DNA from: Evansella caseinilytica
Lineage (GTDB): Bacteria; Bacillota; Bacilli; Bacillales; Salisediminibacteriaceae
Direction of reading: 5' to 3'
Length of the DNA: 64,000 bases
Assembly: GCF_900107275.1 (NCBI RefSeq)
Contig: NZ_FNPI01000015.1
Span: forward strand, 83,417 to 147,416
Numbering within the stretch: position 1 is the stretch's first letter; the number at the start of each line of letters is the position of its first letter. The notes below the pieces were generated by a model. That model was not told where the DNA came from and made no database searches. It saw only the letters and a list, made by a program, of their open reading frames with translations. Shown in pieces: positions 17,740 through 26,149 of this stretch. Position numbers and translations under genes: made by a program.

Positions 17740-18435
17740 TTGAGTAAGCAATTGAAAATTTTAATCATCGAAGACGACCCGAATATTGCCGATTTGCTGC
17801 AGCTGTACCTTGAAAAGGAAGGCTATTCCGTTGTTATTGCATATGACGGAGACGAAGGACTGACCCGCTACTATGATGAGACCCCCGACTTTATCATCCT
17901 GGATATTATGCTGCCTGAAACGGACGGATGGGAGGTATGCAGACAAATCCGGATCGACCGTCAAGTTCCAATTATCATGCTGACCGGAAGAGGAGAAAGT
18001 TATGATAAGATTAAGGGGCTGGAGCTCGGAGCCGATGATTACGTCGTCAAGCCGTTTGATCCTAAGGAAGTTATTGCCAGGATCAAAGCTGTGTTAAGGC
18101 GGACAAGCTCTCACCTTGTTGCGAAGCAGACCGTGGAATTGCCGGAGCTCATGATCAATATTAATGAATATAAAATTTTTCGCAACGGCAAGGAGATAAC
18201 GCTTCCGCCAAAGGAGCTCGAGCTTTTGTATTTTCTTGCCACGCAGCCGAACCAGGTTTTTACGCGTCAACAGTTGATTGAACATATATGGGGATATGAT
18301 TACGACGGGGACAACCGGACGGTGGACGTTCATGTCAAGCGGATCAGGGAAAAAATTGACGACGGTTCCCCGTACTGGACATTGCGAACGATTCGTGGAG
18401 TCGGCTACAAGTTCGAGGTGAATTCCGTTGTTTAA
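17740..18435 (+). CDS. OmpR/PhoB-family response regulator
   Basis: 231 residues: receiver domain with E11-D12-D13, phospho-acceptor D55 (FIILDIMLPE), the T/S of MLTGRGE and K of VVKPFDP, then a winged-helix DNA-binding domain (NEYKIFRNGKEITLPPKELELLYFLATQ ... VDVHVKRIREKI). TTG 17740 is chosen for the GTGGGAGG eight bases upstream and the canonical N-terminus. It overlaps the kinase start. The nearest plausible target is the RND exporter gene downstream. Confidence 0.92.
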   Translation: MSKQLKILIIEDDPNIADLLQLYLEKEGYSVVIAYDGDEGLTRYYDETPDFIILDIMLPETDGWEVCRQIRIDRQVPIIMLTGRGESYDKIKGLELGADDYVVKPFDPKEVIARIKAVLRRTSSHLVAKQTVELPELMININEYKIFRNGKEITLPPKELELLYFLATQPNQVFTRQQLIEHIWGYDYDGDNRTVDVHVKRIREKIDDGSPYWTLRTIRGVGYKFEVNSVV

Positions 18436-19849
18436 GCGCAGGGGAATGTTTTTTAAACTATTTACTATCTATATATTCATTCTGTTTATCACCTTTTTTT
18501 TTATTGGCCTTGTGGTGAATGTCCTGTTACAGAACGAAATCATTAACCGCTATCATTATACATTCGAGCATCAACGTGAGAAGTTGATTTATTTTTTTGA
18601 CCAGGCAAAGGAAGAAAACTGGGACGACAACATCATGTCGTCAGCCATGGACTTAAATATGAATCAAGAAGACAGAATGATCTTTTTGTTTGATTCCGCC
18701 GGAAACATTAAGTTCAATGCCGAAAAGGAATTTGACAAGTTTTCCATTGACATGAATGTAGTCAATGCAGCATTGAACGGTAACAAGTTCGCAGGCAGAT
18801 TAGATAAAAACAACCACGTTATTTATATAATGGCTTCTCCGGTTAAAATTGCTACGGAGGAGAATCCGGATCATACAATGGTGATGATTTTTGAAGGCTT
18901 CGGAAGTGAAGCGAAGGATTACCGTTTTATCATTAATATGACGATGTATACCGCTATCAGTATTGCCGCCGTTATCATTTTCTTTGTCTCCCGGAAAATC
19001 ACTTCACCGCTGCGAGAAATGAACCACAGCGCCCTCCAATTTGCCAAAGGTGATTTTTCTCATCGGGTACGTGTAAAAACGAAGGATGAAATCGGGCAAT
19101 TGGGAGAGACGTTTAATTATATGGCGAAAGAGCTTGGCGGCATTGATCAGATGAGGAAAGACTTTGTGGCTAATGTTTCCCACGATTTGAGGTCGCCGTT
19201 GACGTCCATTAAAGGATTCCTTGGTGCATTTATGGATGGTACGATTCCGAAAGAGCAATATCGTAAATATTTTGCGATTATGAAGAACGAAACGGAGCGG
19301 CTGATGAAGCTTGTTAATGACTTATTGGACATGGCAAGGCTGGAAGCGGGGCAGATGGAACTCAATTGTGTTCCATATAACCTTTCGGAGCAAATTCGGT
19401 TGGTAATTGCAAAAATGGAGCCGGTGTTTTCAGGACATCAAATTGAAATTGAGGTTTTGGGAGAAGAGGAAGACGTATATGTCCTGGCAGACCCGCACAG
19501 AATCGACCAAGTGCTGATTAATCTGCTGCAAAATGCTGTTCATTTCTCCAAGAAGCAAAGCCGCGTTAAAGTGATCATTGAGCGAAAAGACAACCAGGCC
19601 AATATCAGCATACGTGATCACGGTCTTGGGATAAGTGAAAATGACATGAAATATATTTGGGAAAGATTTTATAAAAAGGAAAAAGCCCGTTCGAATAAAG
19701 GTGGTACCGGCATCGGCCTTTCAATTGTAAAGCATATTATTGATTTGCATCAAGCTTCCATTTATGTTGAGAGCACAGTCAATGAAGGTACTGTCTTTAC
19801 GTTTACTTTACCGCTTGCCGAAGCTGCGGATCAGGAAAATGTGGATTAA
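18428..19849 (+). CDS. Sensor histidine kinase (HAMP type)
   Basis: 473 residues: transmembrane helix 1 (10-34), a ~130-residue extracellular sensor, helix 2 (168-188), HAMP (189-241), H-box His252 (VSHDLRSPLTSIKG), then HATPase with NLLQNAVHFS, RDHGLGI and GGTGIGLSI. TTG 18428 fits GAGGTGAA upstream and overlaps the regulator stop; ATG 18446 is an alternative. Organisation is PhoR/ResE/YkoH-like. The ligand is unknown, and the downstream SwrC-like pump suggests surfactant, peptide or envelope stress. Confidence 0.9.
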   Translation: MFKRRGMFFKLFTIYIFILFITFFFIGLVVNVLLQNEIINRYHYTFEHQREKLIYFFDQAKEENWDDNIMSSAMDLNMNQEDRMIFLFDSAGNIKFNAEKEFDKFSIDMNVVNAALNGNKFAGRLDKNNHVIYIMASPVKIATEENPDHTMVMIFEGFGSEAKDYRFIINMTMYTAISIAAVIIFFVSRKITSPLREMNHSALQFAKGDFSHRVRVKTKDEIGQLGETFNYMAKELGGIDQMRKDFVANVSHDLRSPLTSIKGFLGAFMDGTIPKEQYRKYFAIMKNETERLMKLVNDLLDMARLEAGQMELNCVPYNLSEQIRLVIAKMEPVFSGHQIEIEVLGEEEDVYVLADPHRIDQVLINLLQNAVHFSKKQSRVKVIIERKDNQANISIRDHGLGISENDMKYIWERFYKKEKARSNKGGTGIGLSIVKHIIDLHQASIYVESTVNEGTVFTFTLPLAEAADQENVD

Positions 19850-19892
19850 CCGGACGGATCAATGCGGCAGCTCACCTGCTTATACAATGGTC

Positions 19893-19929
19893 GTCTCAAC
19901 AGGCTATCCCGCCTTTGAGACACCTTTTT
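19893..19929 (+). terminator. Rho-independent terminator
   Basis: GTCTCAA.AGGC and GCC.TTGAGAC arms around TATCCC, followed by ACCTTTTTCT. It ends the kinase operon, so the exporter downstream has its own promoter. Confidence 0.75.
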
Positions 19930-20082
19930 CTATTTACAGGAATGGCAACCGCTGTTCATTCTATGTTCATATTCGCATGGTATTGTTATATTAAGTGATT
20001 ATACTATTAATTAACTTAACGAGTATGCTCGAAAGTGATTAAAAATTCTTGAAATGACTGCAAAGAACAAGGGGGATCATGT

Positions 20083-23000
20083 GTGAACGTCACGAGGTTT
20101 TCAATAAAACGACCTGTTTTTACGATTGTAACGATGATTTTATTTTTGCTGTTGGGGACAATTTCTCTGACAAACATTCCTTTGAAATTAATGCCGGATA
20201 TTAATCCGCCGATCGGCGCTGTAGTAACAAACTACCCTAACGCCGGTCCGGATGAGGTGCTGGACAAGGTTTCCAAGCCTTTGGAGAGCAGCCTGGCAAC
20301 CGTACCGGGATTGAATAACATCAGTTCTGTTTCCATGGAAGGGGCGTCGATGACGATCCTCGAATTTTCATGGTCATCGAATATCGATGAGGTGGAGAAC
20401 GACATCATCAGCAGAATGAATCAGGCAGCGTTGCCGTCCGAAGCAGGCTCACCGAGATTCCTGAAGTTTGATCCGTCGCAAATGCCGATTATCCAGCTTT
20501 CCCTGTCGGCAGATGACGAGGAAACCCTCAGCGAGTTGGCGGAAGAATTAAAGCTGGAGTTATCCAAAGTGAACGGAGTTGCCTCCGTGGATATCACCGG
20601 CCAAACTGTTGATGAAATCGTCATTGAGCTGGATCAGGAGGCCATGGAGGATTACGGTCTGGATCAAACAGATGTAGTCACAGCCATACAGGCGCATCAT
20701 GTGACATCTCCGGGCGGGATTGTGCAAAGCGACGACCTGCAGTATACAACACGTGTTTTGTTTGAACTAACCAGCTTGAAGGACATCAGAAATATCGTGT
20801 TGACGATAGATCCGCTAACGGGCGATGAAGTCACAGTGGCGGATGTTGCTGATGTGTCACTGCTGCCTGAAAATGCGTCCGCGATTACGAGAACGAATCA
20901 GGAACCTGCCATCATGATGAATGTACAGCAGCAGTCCGATACGAATTTAGTGCAGGTAGCGACAGCGTTCAGTGAGCGTCTCGAGCAGCTTCTGGATGAG
21001 AGTAAATACAGCGATATTGAAGCGGCAGTTCTCTTTAATCAGGGAGATTATGTGCAGGAGGCTATTTCCAATGTTTCGCTGGCACTCATTGTCGGCGGAT
21101 TGTTTGCCATTCTTGTACTGTTCGCGTTTTTAAGAAGCGTAAAAACACCATTTATTATCGGAATTGCCATTCCATTTTCCGTCATTGTCACGTTCGTGCT
21201 GCTGTTCTTTACGAATTTGTCCTTAAATATTATGACTTTAGGCGGTCTGGCTCTCGGAATCGGGATGCTTGTCGACAATTCCATCGTTGTTATTGAAAAT
21301 ATTTATCGTCATCTGTCGATGAGAAAGGATCCGAAGAGCGCTGCGTTTGACGGAACGAAGGAAGTCGGCGGGGCGATTACTGCTTCCACGCTGACGACGA
21401 TTTCCGTTTTCCTGCCGGTTGTTTTCATCTCCGGTATCGTCGGGGACATCTTTATGGAGTTCGCGCTGACGGTCTCCTTCAGTTTATTGGCATCCCTTGT
21501 TGTTGCCTTGACGGTTGTTCCGATGATGGCCAGCCGGATTTTAAAAACCCCGAAAGAAAATATCGAGGAGAAACGCCGTCAAAGTAAATTTATCCGCTTT
21601 GTCAGTAAAACGATCAAATGGTCGCTAAAGCATCGGGTAAGTGTTATCGGAATAACTGTTTTGCTTTTAATCGGCGGTTTTGTCGGCATCTCTCAAGTAG
21701 GAACGGAGTTTATTCCGGCAACGGATGAAGGGTACTTCCAGATCAATGTGGAAATGGAACGGGGAACTCCGCTGGAGGATACACTGGCTGTTGTTGAAGA
21801 CATTGAAGAAGTGCTTGATGATGAACAAACGATTTTGCACTATATGAGCACCGTCGGCTCCAGCGGGACGCAGGGGTCGGTGTTTGGAGAAACGGGCTCT
21901 CACGAAGCATCGATTTTTGTCACGATGGTATCGTTGAACGAGCGCAATCAATCCACGATTGAATTTGCAGATTCGATCCGCAAGAAAGTTGAGCGGGCTG
22001 CCGGAGATGCGGAAGTGTCCATGGAGCAGCAGGCAATGATGAGCGGAGCGCCGAATACCATCACCTTTAATGTAACTGACAGCGATCCTGCCAGACTGGA
22101 GGAAGTCGTTGATCAAATTGCGGAAGAATTCGAAGAAATGTCGGAGTTTAACGAAGTAACGAATGATTTAACGGAGACGGTTACGGAAATTCAGTTTTTA
22201 ATCGATGAGGAGGCGGCCAGAGAGCATGGCTTTGCTCCAGCGCAAATTGCGCAGATGCTGAACCAAAAAATGAACGGTGCTTTGGCCACGCAAATTGTTA
22301 CAGACGACAATGATATCTATGAAGTGTATGTGCGTTATGATGACAAATTCACAAATACGGTTGAAGCCGTAGAAAATTTATTGTTCAAGGGACAAACAGG
22401 AGAATATGTAGCACTTGGGGAAATGGTCGATGTTGTTGAAGGGGAAGGCCCGGTAACGATTAACCGCATCAATCAGGAATCCGCCGTGCAGTTTACCCTT
22501 CAGTACGGTAATCAATACGGGTTAGGAGAAATGTCTGAGCTGGTGCAGTCAACGATCGACGATTTAGACATCCCTGAGGAAACATCCGTCACTTACACCG
22601 GAGACCAGGAATTGATGAGCGACGCAATGAATGATTTGATGCTTGCCCTGCTACTGGCGCTTGTGTTCGTCTATTTAGTGCTTGCAGCGCAGTTTGAATC
22701 GTTTAAATACCCGTTTGTCATCATGTTTTCCGTGCCGCTGGTAGCCATTGGAGTTGCGTTGGCGTTAACGGTAACATGGACACCGATCAGCGTAATGGCA
22801 TTCATCGGCTTGATCGTTCTGGCTGGTATTGTTGTCAACAACGCCATCGTGCTCGTTGACTATATTAATAAAATGAAAGCAGCGGGAATGAGAAGCTACG
22901 ATGCGATTGTAGAGGGGGTAAAAGACCGCACACGCCCGATTCTGATGACTTCGGTAACAACGATTTTAGGGCTTGTTCCGCTTGCTTTAGGATTTGGAGA

Positions 23001-23529
23001 AGGTTCGGAAATTCAGCAGCCGATGGCGATTACAGTGATCGGCGGTTTAATCAGCTCCACTTTCCTAACCTTGATCTTTATTCCGGTTATCTACAGCTTC
23101 TTCGATCGTGAAACGAGGAACTTGAACCGTAAATATGTGACACCGGACGGCCAACTGATTCCCGCCTATTTAATCGATGAGAAAATTTCCGAGGATCACC
23201 AGGTGGATCACGGCAGCCGCTACGCTTTGCCCGAAACGAGCGAGAATTCTTTTGACGAAAAAACAGGAGCGGCGGACTATTACGAGCCGGCTTCTGAAGT
23301 GGAGCGACCGGCAGGAACGGGCGATGACCTCCATTTGGACGATGAGCATGAGGAACAGGACGATGCTGCATCATACGGGAAGCCAATAGTGGAAGAGACA
23401 ACCGCGGAATCCTCACCTTCGGAAAAAGAAGGCGGCAAACGAAGAAAGGATATTACGAAAGAGGATTTGTTGGACTTCCTGGAAGAAATGTTGGAGCGGG
23501 ACCGAAGAAATAATGACAGGGAGAGGTAA
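20083..23529 (+). CDS. RND-family exporter, SwrC (YerP)-like, with long acidic C-terminal tail
   Basis: 1148-residue AcrB/HAE1-type efflux pump. Two halves each begin with a membrane helix (FSIKRPVFTIVTMILF; near 525 HRVSVIGITVLLL), followed by a porter domain and a helix bundle with the proton-relay region (GGLALGIGMLVDNSIVVIENIYRH in half one). Gram-positive members such as B. subtilis SwrC export surfactin and other amphiphiles. GTG 20083 has AGGGGGA six bases upstream. Unusual is the ~140-residue cytoplasmic tail after the last helix (from ~1009), rich in D/E and ending in a charged helix DLLDFLEEMLERDRRNN. The two-component system upstream may control it. Confidence 0.9.
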   Translation: MNVTRFSIKRPVFTIVTMILFLLLGTISLTNIPLKLMPDINPPIGAVVTNYPNAGPDEVLDKVSKPLESSLATVPGLNNISSVSMEGASMTILEFSWSSNIDEVENDIISRMNQAALPSEAGSPRFLKFDPSQMPIIQLSLSADDEETLSELAEELKLELSKVNGVASVDITGQTVDEIVIELDQEAMEDYGLDQTDVVTAIQAHHVTSPGGIVQSDDLQYTTRVLFELTSLKDIRNIVLTIDPLTGDEVTVADVADVSLLPENASAITRTNQEPAIMMNVQQQSDTNLVQVATAFSERLEQLLDESKYSDIEAAVLFNQGDYVQEAISNVSLALIVGGLFAILVLFAFLRSVKTPFIIGIAIPFSVIVTFVLLFFTNLSLNIMTLGGLALGIGMLVDNSIVVIENIYRHLSMRKDPKSAAFDGTKEVGGAITASTLTTISVFLPVVFISGIVGDIFMEFALTVSFSLLASLVVALTVVPMMASRILKTPKENIEEKRRQSKFIRFVSKTIKWSLKHRVSVIGITVLLLIGGFVGISQVGTEFIPATDEGYFQINVEMERGTPLEDTLAVVEDIEEVLDDEQTILHYMSTVGSSGTQGSVFGETGSHEASIFVTMVSLNERNQSTIEFADSIRKKVERAAGDAEVSMEQQAMMSGAPNTITFNVTDSDPARLEEVVDQIAEEFEEMSEFNEVTNDLTETVTEIQFLIDEEAAREHGFAPAQIAQMLNQKMNGALATQIVTDDNDIYEVYVRYDDKFTNTVEAVENLLFKGQTGEYVALGEMVDVVEGEGPVTINRINQESAVQFTLQYGNQYGLGEMSELVQSTIDDLDIPEETSVTYTGDQELMSDAMNDLMLALLLALVFVYLVLAAQFESFKYPFVIMFSVPLVAIGVALALTVTWTPISVMAFIGLIVLAGIVVNNAIVLVDYINKMKAAGMRSYDAIVEGVKDRTRPILMTSVTTILGLVPLALGFGEGSEIQQPMAITVIGGLISSTFLTLIFIPVIYSFFDRETRNLNRKYVTPDGQLIPAYLIDEKISEDHQVDHGSRYALPETSENSFDEKTGAADYYEPASEVERPAGTGDDLHLDDEHEEQDDAASYGKPIVEETTAESSPSEKEGGKRRKDITKEDLLDFLEEMLERDRRNNDRER

Positions 23530-23540
23530 TGTTGAAAGGT

Positions 23541-23587
23541 GAAAGATGTCTCAAGGCTGTGTGCCTTCGCGGCATCTTTCCTTTTTT
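23541..23587 (+). terminator. Rho-independent terminator
   Basis: GAAAGATGTC pairs with GGCATCTTTC around a long loop and is followed by CTTTTTT. The sequence from here to 23920 shows no supported gene. Confidence 0.8.
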
Positions 23588-23933
23588 ACGCTGTTTTCGT
23601 TATTTTTTGCGGCGCCTTGCTGTTTTCTTGTAAAAGTTGAAACGAAAAGCTGATTTTAACGTCTAATGTAAACAGGGGATAATTTCCGCATGCTCACACG
23701 GCGTTTGGAAATAAACCTTCGCTACGTATATTTCCAAAAAAATGAGAGACAGAAAACGAATATTTTTTCAATTTTTCATGATATGATAGACTTATCTGAA
23801 AAAAAAATCTCAAAAGTGGACAGAATGGCAAGTAGGGTTTTTAAACACGCCCCAGCAGTTTTTAGCAGGCTGTTCTTCCCTTTTGAAAATATATACTAGG
23901 TTATGAAATATCATCCGAGGAGGGCGTATCGTT

Positions 23934-24908
23934 TTGAGAAGCAGCAGAGAGTCAACCGCGGTCACCGAGCCGCATGTTTATAGAATGATAGAAAATGTAG
24001 AAAAAGTCGTTGTTGGTAAACGAAAGGAAATAGAATTAAGCTTTATCGCCCTTTTAAGCGGGGGGCACGTGCTGTTGGAGGATGTACCGGGAGTCGGGAA
24101 AACAATGATGGTTCGTGCCATCGCCAAATCGCTTGGCGCCCAATTCAAACGAATCCAGTTCACTCCGGACTTACTTCCTTCCGACGTTACCGGTGTATCT
24201 GTGTTTAACCAAAAAACAATGGAGTTTCACTTCAGACCTGGCCCGATCATGGCCAATGTCGTGTTAGCCGACGAAATCAACCGCACATCTCCGAAAACGC
24301 AGGCCGCTTTGCTTGAAGCCCTGGAGGAAGGGAGCGTTACGACAGATGGGGAGACCCGTAAACTCCAGGAGCCGTTTTTCGTGATGGCGACGCAAAACCC
24401 GATTGAGTACGGCGGAACATATCCTTTGCCGGAAGCGCAGCTTGACCGGTTTCTCTTTAAATTTAAAATTGGCTACCCGTCGAAAAATGAAGAGCTGGAA
24501 GTATTAAACAGGGTCCAGAAGCAGCATCCGATCGAACAACTGGCGCCGGTGCTGACTTTGGAGGATTTGATTAACTTACAGCGGAAAGTGCTGGAAGTAT
24601 ATGTTGATGAAACAGTGAAGCAATATATCATCAATCTGGTGAATGCCACGAGAATGCACCGGTCTGTGTATCTTGGAGCGAGTCCGCGGGCTTCCATCGC
24701 CCTGATGAAAGCAGGTCAGGCCTATGCGTTTATGCAGGACAGGGATTTTGTCGTACCTGATGATATAAAATATTTAGCCCCGTTTGCCCTTTCCCATCGC
24801 ATATTATTATCTTCTGACGCTAAGCTGTCGGATATGACAAACGAGCGCGTCGTTTCCGATATTGTCGCGCAGGTCAATGTTCCGGTAGGGAAAGAAGCGG
24901 CAAGATGA
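23934..24908 (+). CDS. MoxR-family AAA+ ATPase (YeaC-like)
   Basis: 324-residue MoxR ATPase. Walker A LEDVPGVGKTMMVRA, Walker B VVLADEINRTSPKTQAALLEALEE, sensor 1 ATQNPIEYGGTYPLPEAQLDRF, and a C-terminal lid with SPRASIALMKAGQA. MoxR proteins act as chaperones for metal or VWA/DUF58 partners, and here a DUF58 gene follows with a 4-base overlap. TTG 23934 is used, with GAGGAGGG upstream. The set MoxR-DUF58-transglutaminase-guaA matches B. subtilis yeaC-yeaD-yebA-guaA. Confidence 0.9.
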   Translation: MRSSRESTAVTEPHVYRMIENVEKVVVGKRKEIELSFIALLSGGHVLLEDVPGVGKTMMVRAIAKSLGAQFKRIQFTPDLLPSDVTGVSVFNQKTMEFHFRPGPIMANVVLADEINRTSPKTQAALLEALEEGSVTTDGETRKLQEPFFVMATQNPIEYGGTYPLPEAQLDRFLFKFKIGYPSKNEELEVLNRVQKQHPIEQLAPVLTLEDLINLQRKVLEVYVDETVKQYIINLVNATRMHRSVYLGASPRASIALMKAGQAYAFMQDRDFVVPDDIKYLAPFALSHRILLSSDAKLSDMTNERVVSDIVAQVNVPVGKEAAR

Positions 24909-26149
24909 AGTTGCAAAAATTGCTCTGGAAACGGTTCATGCAAGTCGTTAGAGGGGTATTTATCGGCGGCGTTTTCATCGGCTTCTTCAGCTATGCAATG
25001 TTTCAAGGCGGCTTTGTCAGCTGGTTTTTGTTCTACAGCTCGACGATCCTTGTGATCCTCCTGCTTCTCTACGCCGCCATTCCTTTAGGCAGTTTTCATG
25101 TCACTCGGGAAATGGGGGAGGATGCAAGGGTGTCCGGCTCCGAATTAACGGTAACCGTCGTGATCCGGAGAAAGTTTCCATTTCCTTTTCTTTATCTCCA
25201 TGTCAACGACCACTTTGATGAACATTTAAAGAAACAGATGGCGGCAAACACTTGGAAAACGATTTTTTATCCTTCCTTTAAAAGGGAATTGGAATTCACG
25301 TATACGGCGCCGCAGATCAGGCGCGGAGAATATTTTTGGTACGGCATTGAATTAAGGACAAGCGATATGTTCGGCTTGTTTGATAAATACAAATTTGTTC
25401 CGCTGGAGGAAACCATTCTTGTTTACCCGAACTATCATGAGATCGAACGCTGGTCCGCGTATGAGAAGAATGATACGGAGACGAGGCTGTCCTCCTTTGA
25501 TTATATCGAAGATTTCACTTCGGTGGCGGGAGCGAGAGAATACGTTCCCGGAGATAAGCTGACAAGCATCGACTGGAAAATAACAGCGAGATCCGCCAAG
25601 CTGATGACGAAGGAATTCGAGGAGTACATCGGCGAAAATTTATTCATTGTACTGAACAATCATCTCCCTGATGCCGACCATGATACGCTGGAGGCGCATG
25701 AACAAGGGATTGAGCTGGTGACATCGATTGTCATGTACGCTCATCGGCGGCGTCTGAAAGTCGGCTTGAATACGCTTGGAAACGGTACGCATTCGTTTCC
25801 CCTGGAAAGCGGTGCCGATCATCAGAAACGGCTGGTACATCACCTGGCAAAAATTCATGGGGAACCGGGAGGGAGCTTCTCTGCCCGATTAAAAGGGATA
25901 GAAGACCGTTTTCCGCAAAATACCACGGTGATCATCGTTTCGACAGAAGTGACGGATGACATGCTGAAGCGGGTGCAGCTCTATCTTTCGCGCAGAATGA
26001 AAATCTATTTTTGCCTGATGGACCGCGATGGAAAAACGGATAAATGGGAAGAGAGAAGATTTGCGGAGCTGCGCAAAATGGGAGCAGAAGTATACTTACT
26101 TTCCGGCGGGAATATTGATCATGCCATCCCCGCCTATGCAGGTGATTAG
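24905..26149 (+). CDS. DUF58 domain protein (YeaD-like)
   Basis: 414 residues with two N-terminal hydrophobic helices (about 16-60), a beta-rich region, then the DUF58 signature YVPGDKLTSIDWKITARSAKLMTKEFEE near 215-240, which belongs to a VWA-like fold. It overlaps the MoxR gene by four bases and abuts the transglutaminase gene. The family partners with MoxR ATPases in membrane-linked complexes of unsettled function. Confidence 0.9.
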   Translation: MKLQKLLWKRFMQVVRGVFIGGVFIGFFSYAMFQGGFVSWFLFYSSTILVILLLLYAAIPLGSFHVTREMGEDARVSGSELTVTVVIRRKFPFPFLYLHVNDHFDEHLKKQMAANTWKTIFYPSFKRELEFTYTAPQIRRGEYFWYGIELRTSDMFGLFDKYKFVPLEETILVYPNYHEIERWSAYEKNDTETRLSSFDYIEDFTSVAGAREYVPGDKLTSIDWKITARSAKLMTKEFEEYIGENLFIVLNNHLPDADHDTLEAHEQGIELVTSIVMYAHRRRLKVGLNTLGNGTHSFPLESGADHQKRLVHHLAKIHGEPGGSFSARLKGIEDRFPQNTTVIIVSTEVTDDMLKRVQLYLSRRMKIYFCLMDRDGKTDKWEERRFAELRKMGAEVYLLSGGNIDHAIPAYAGD

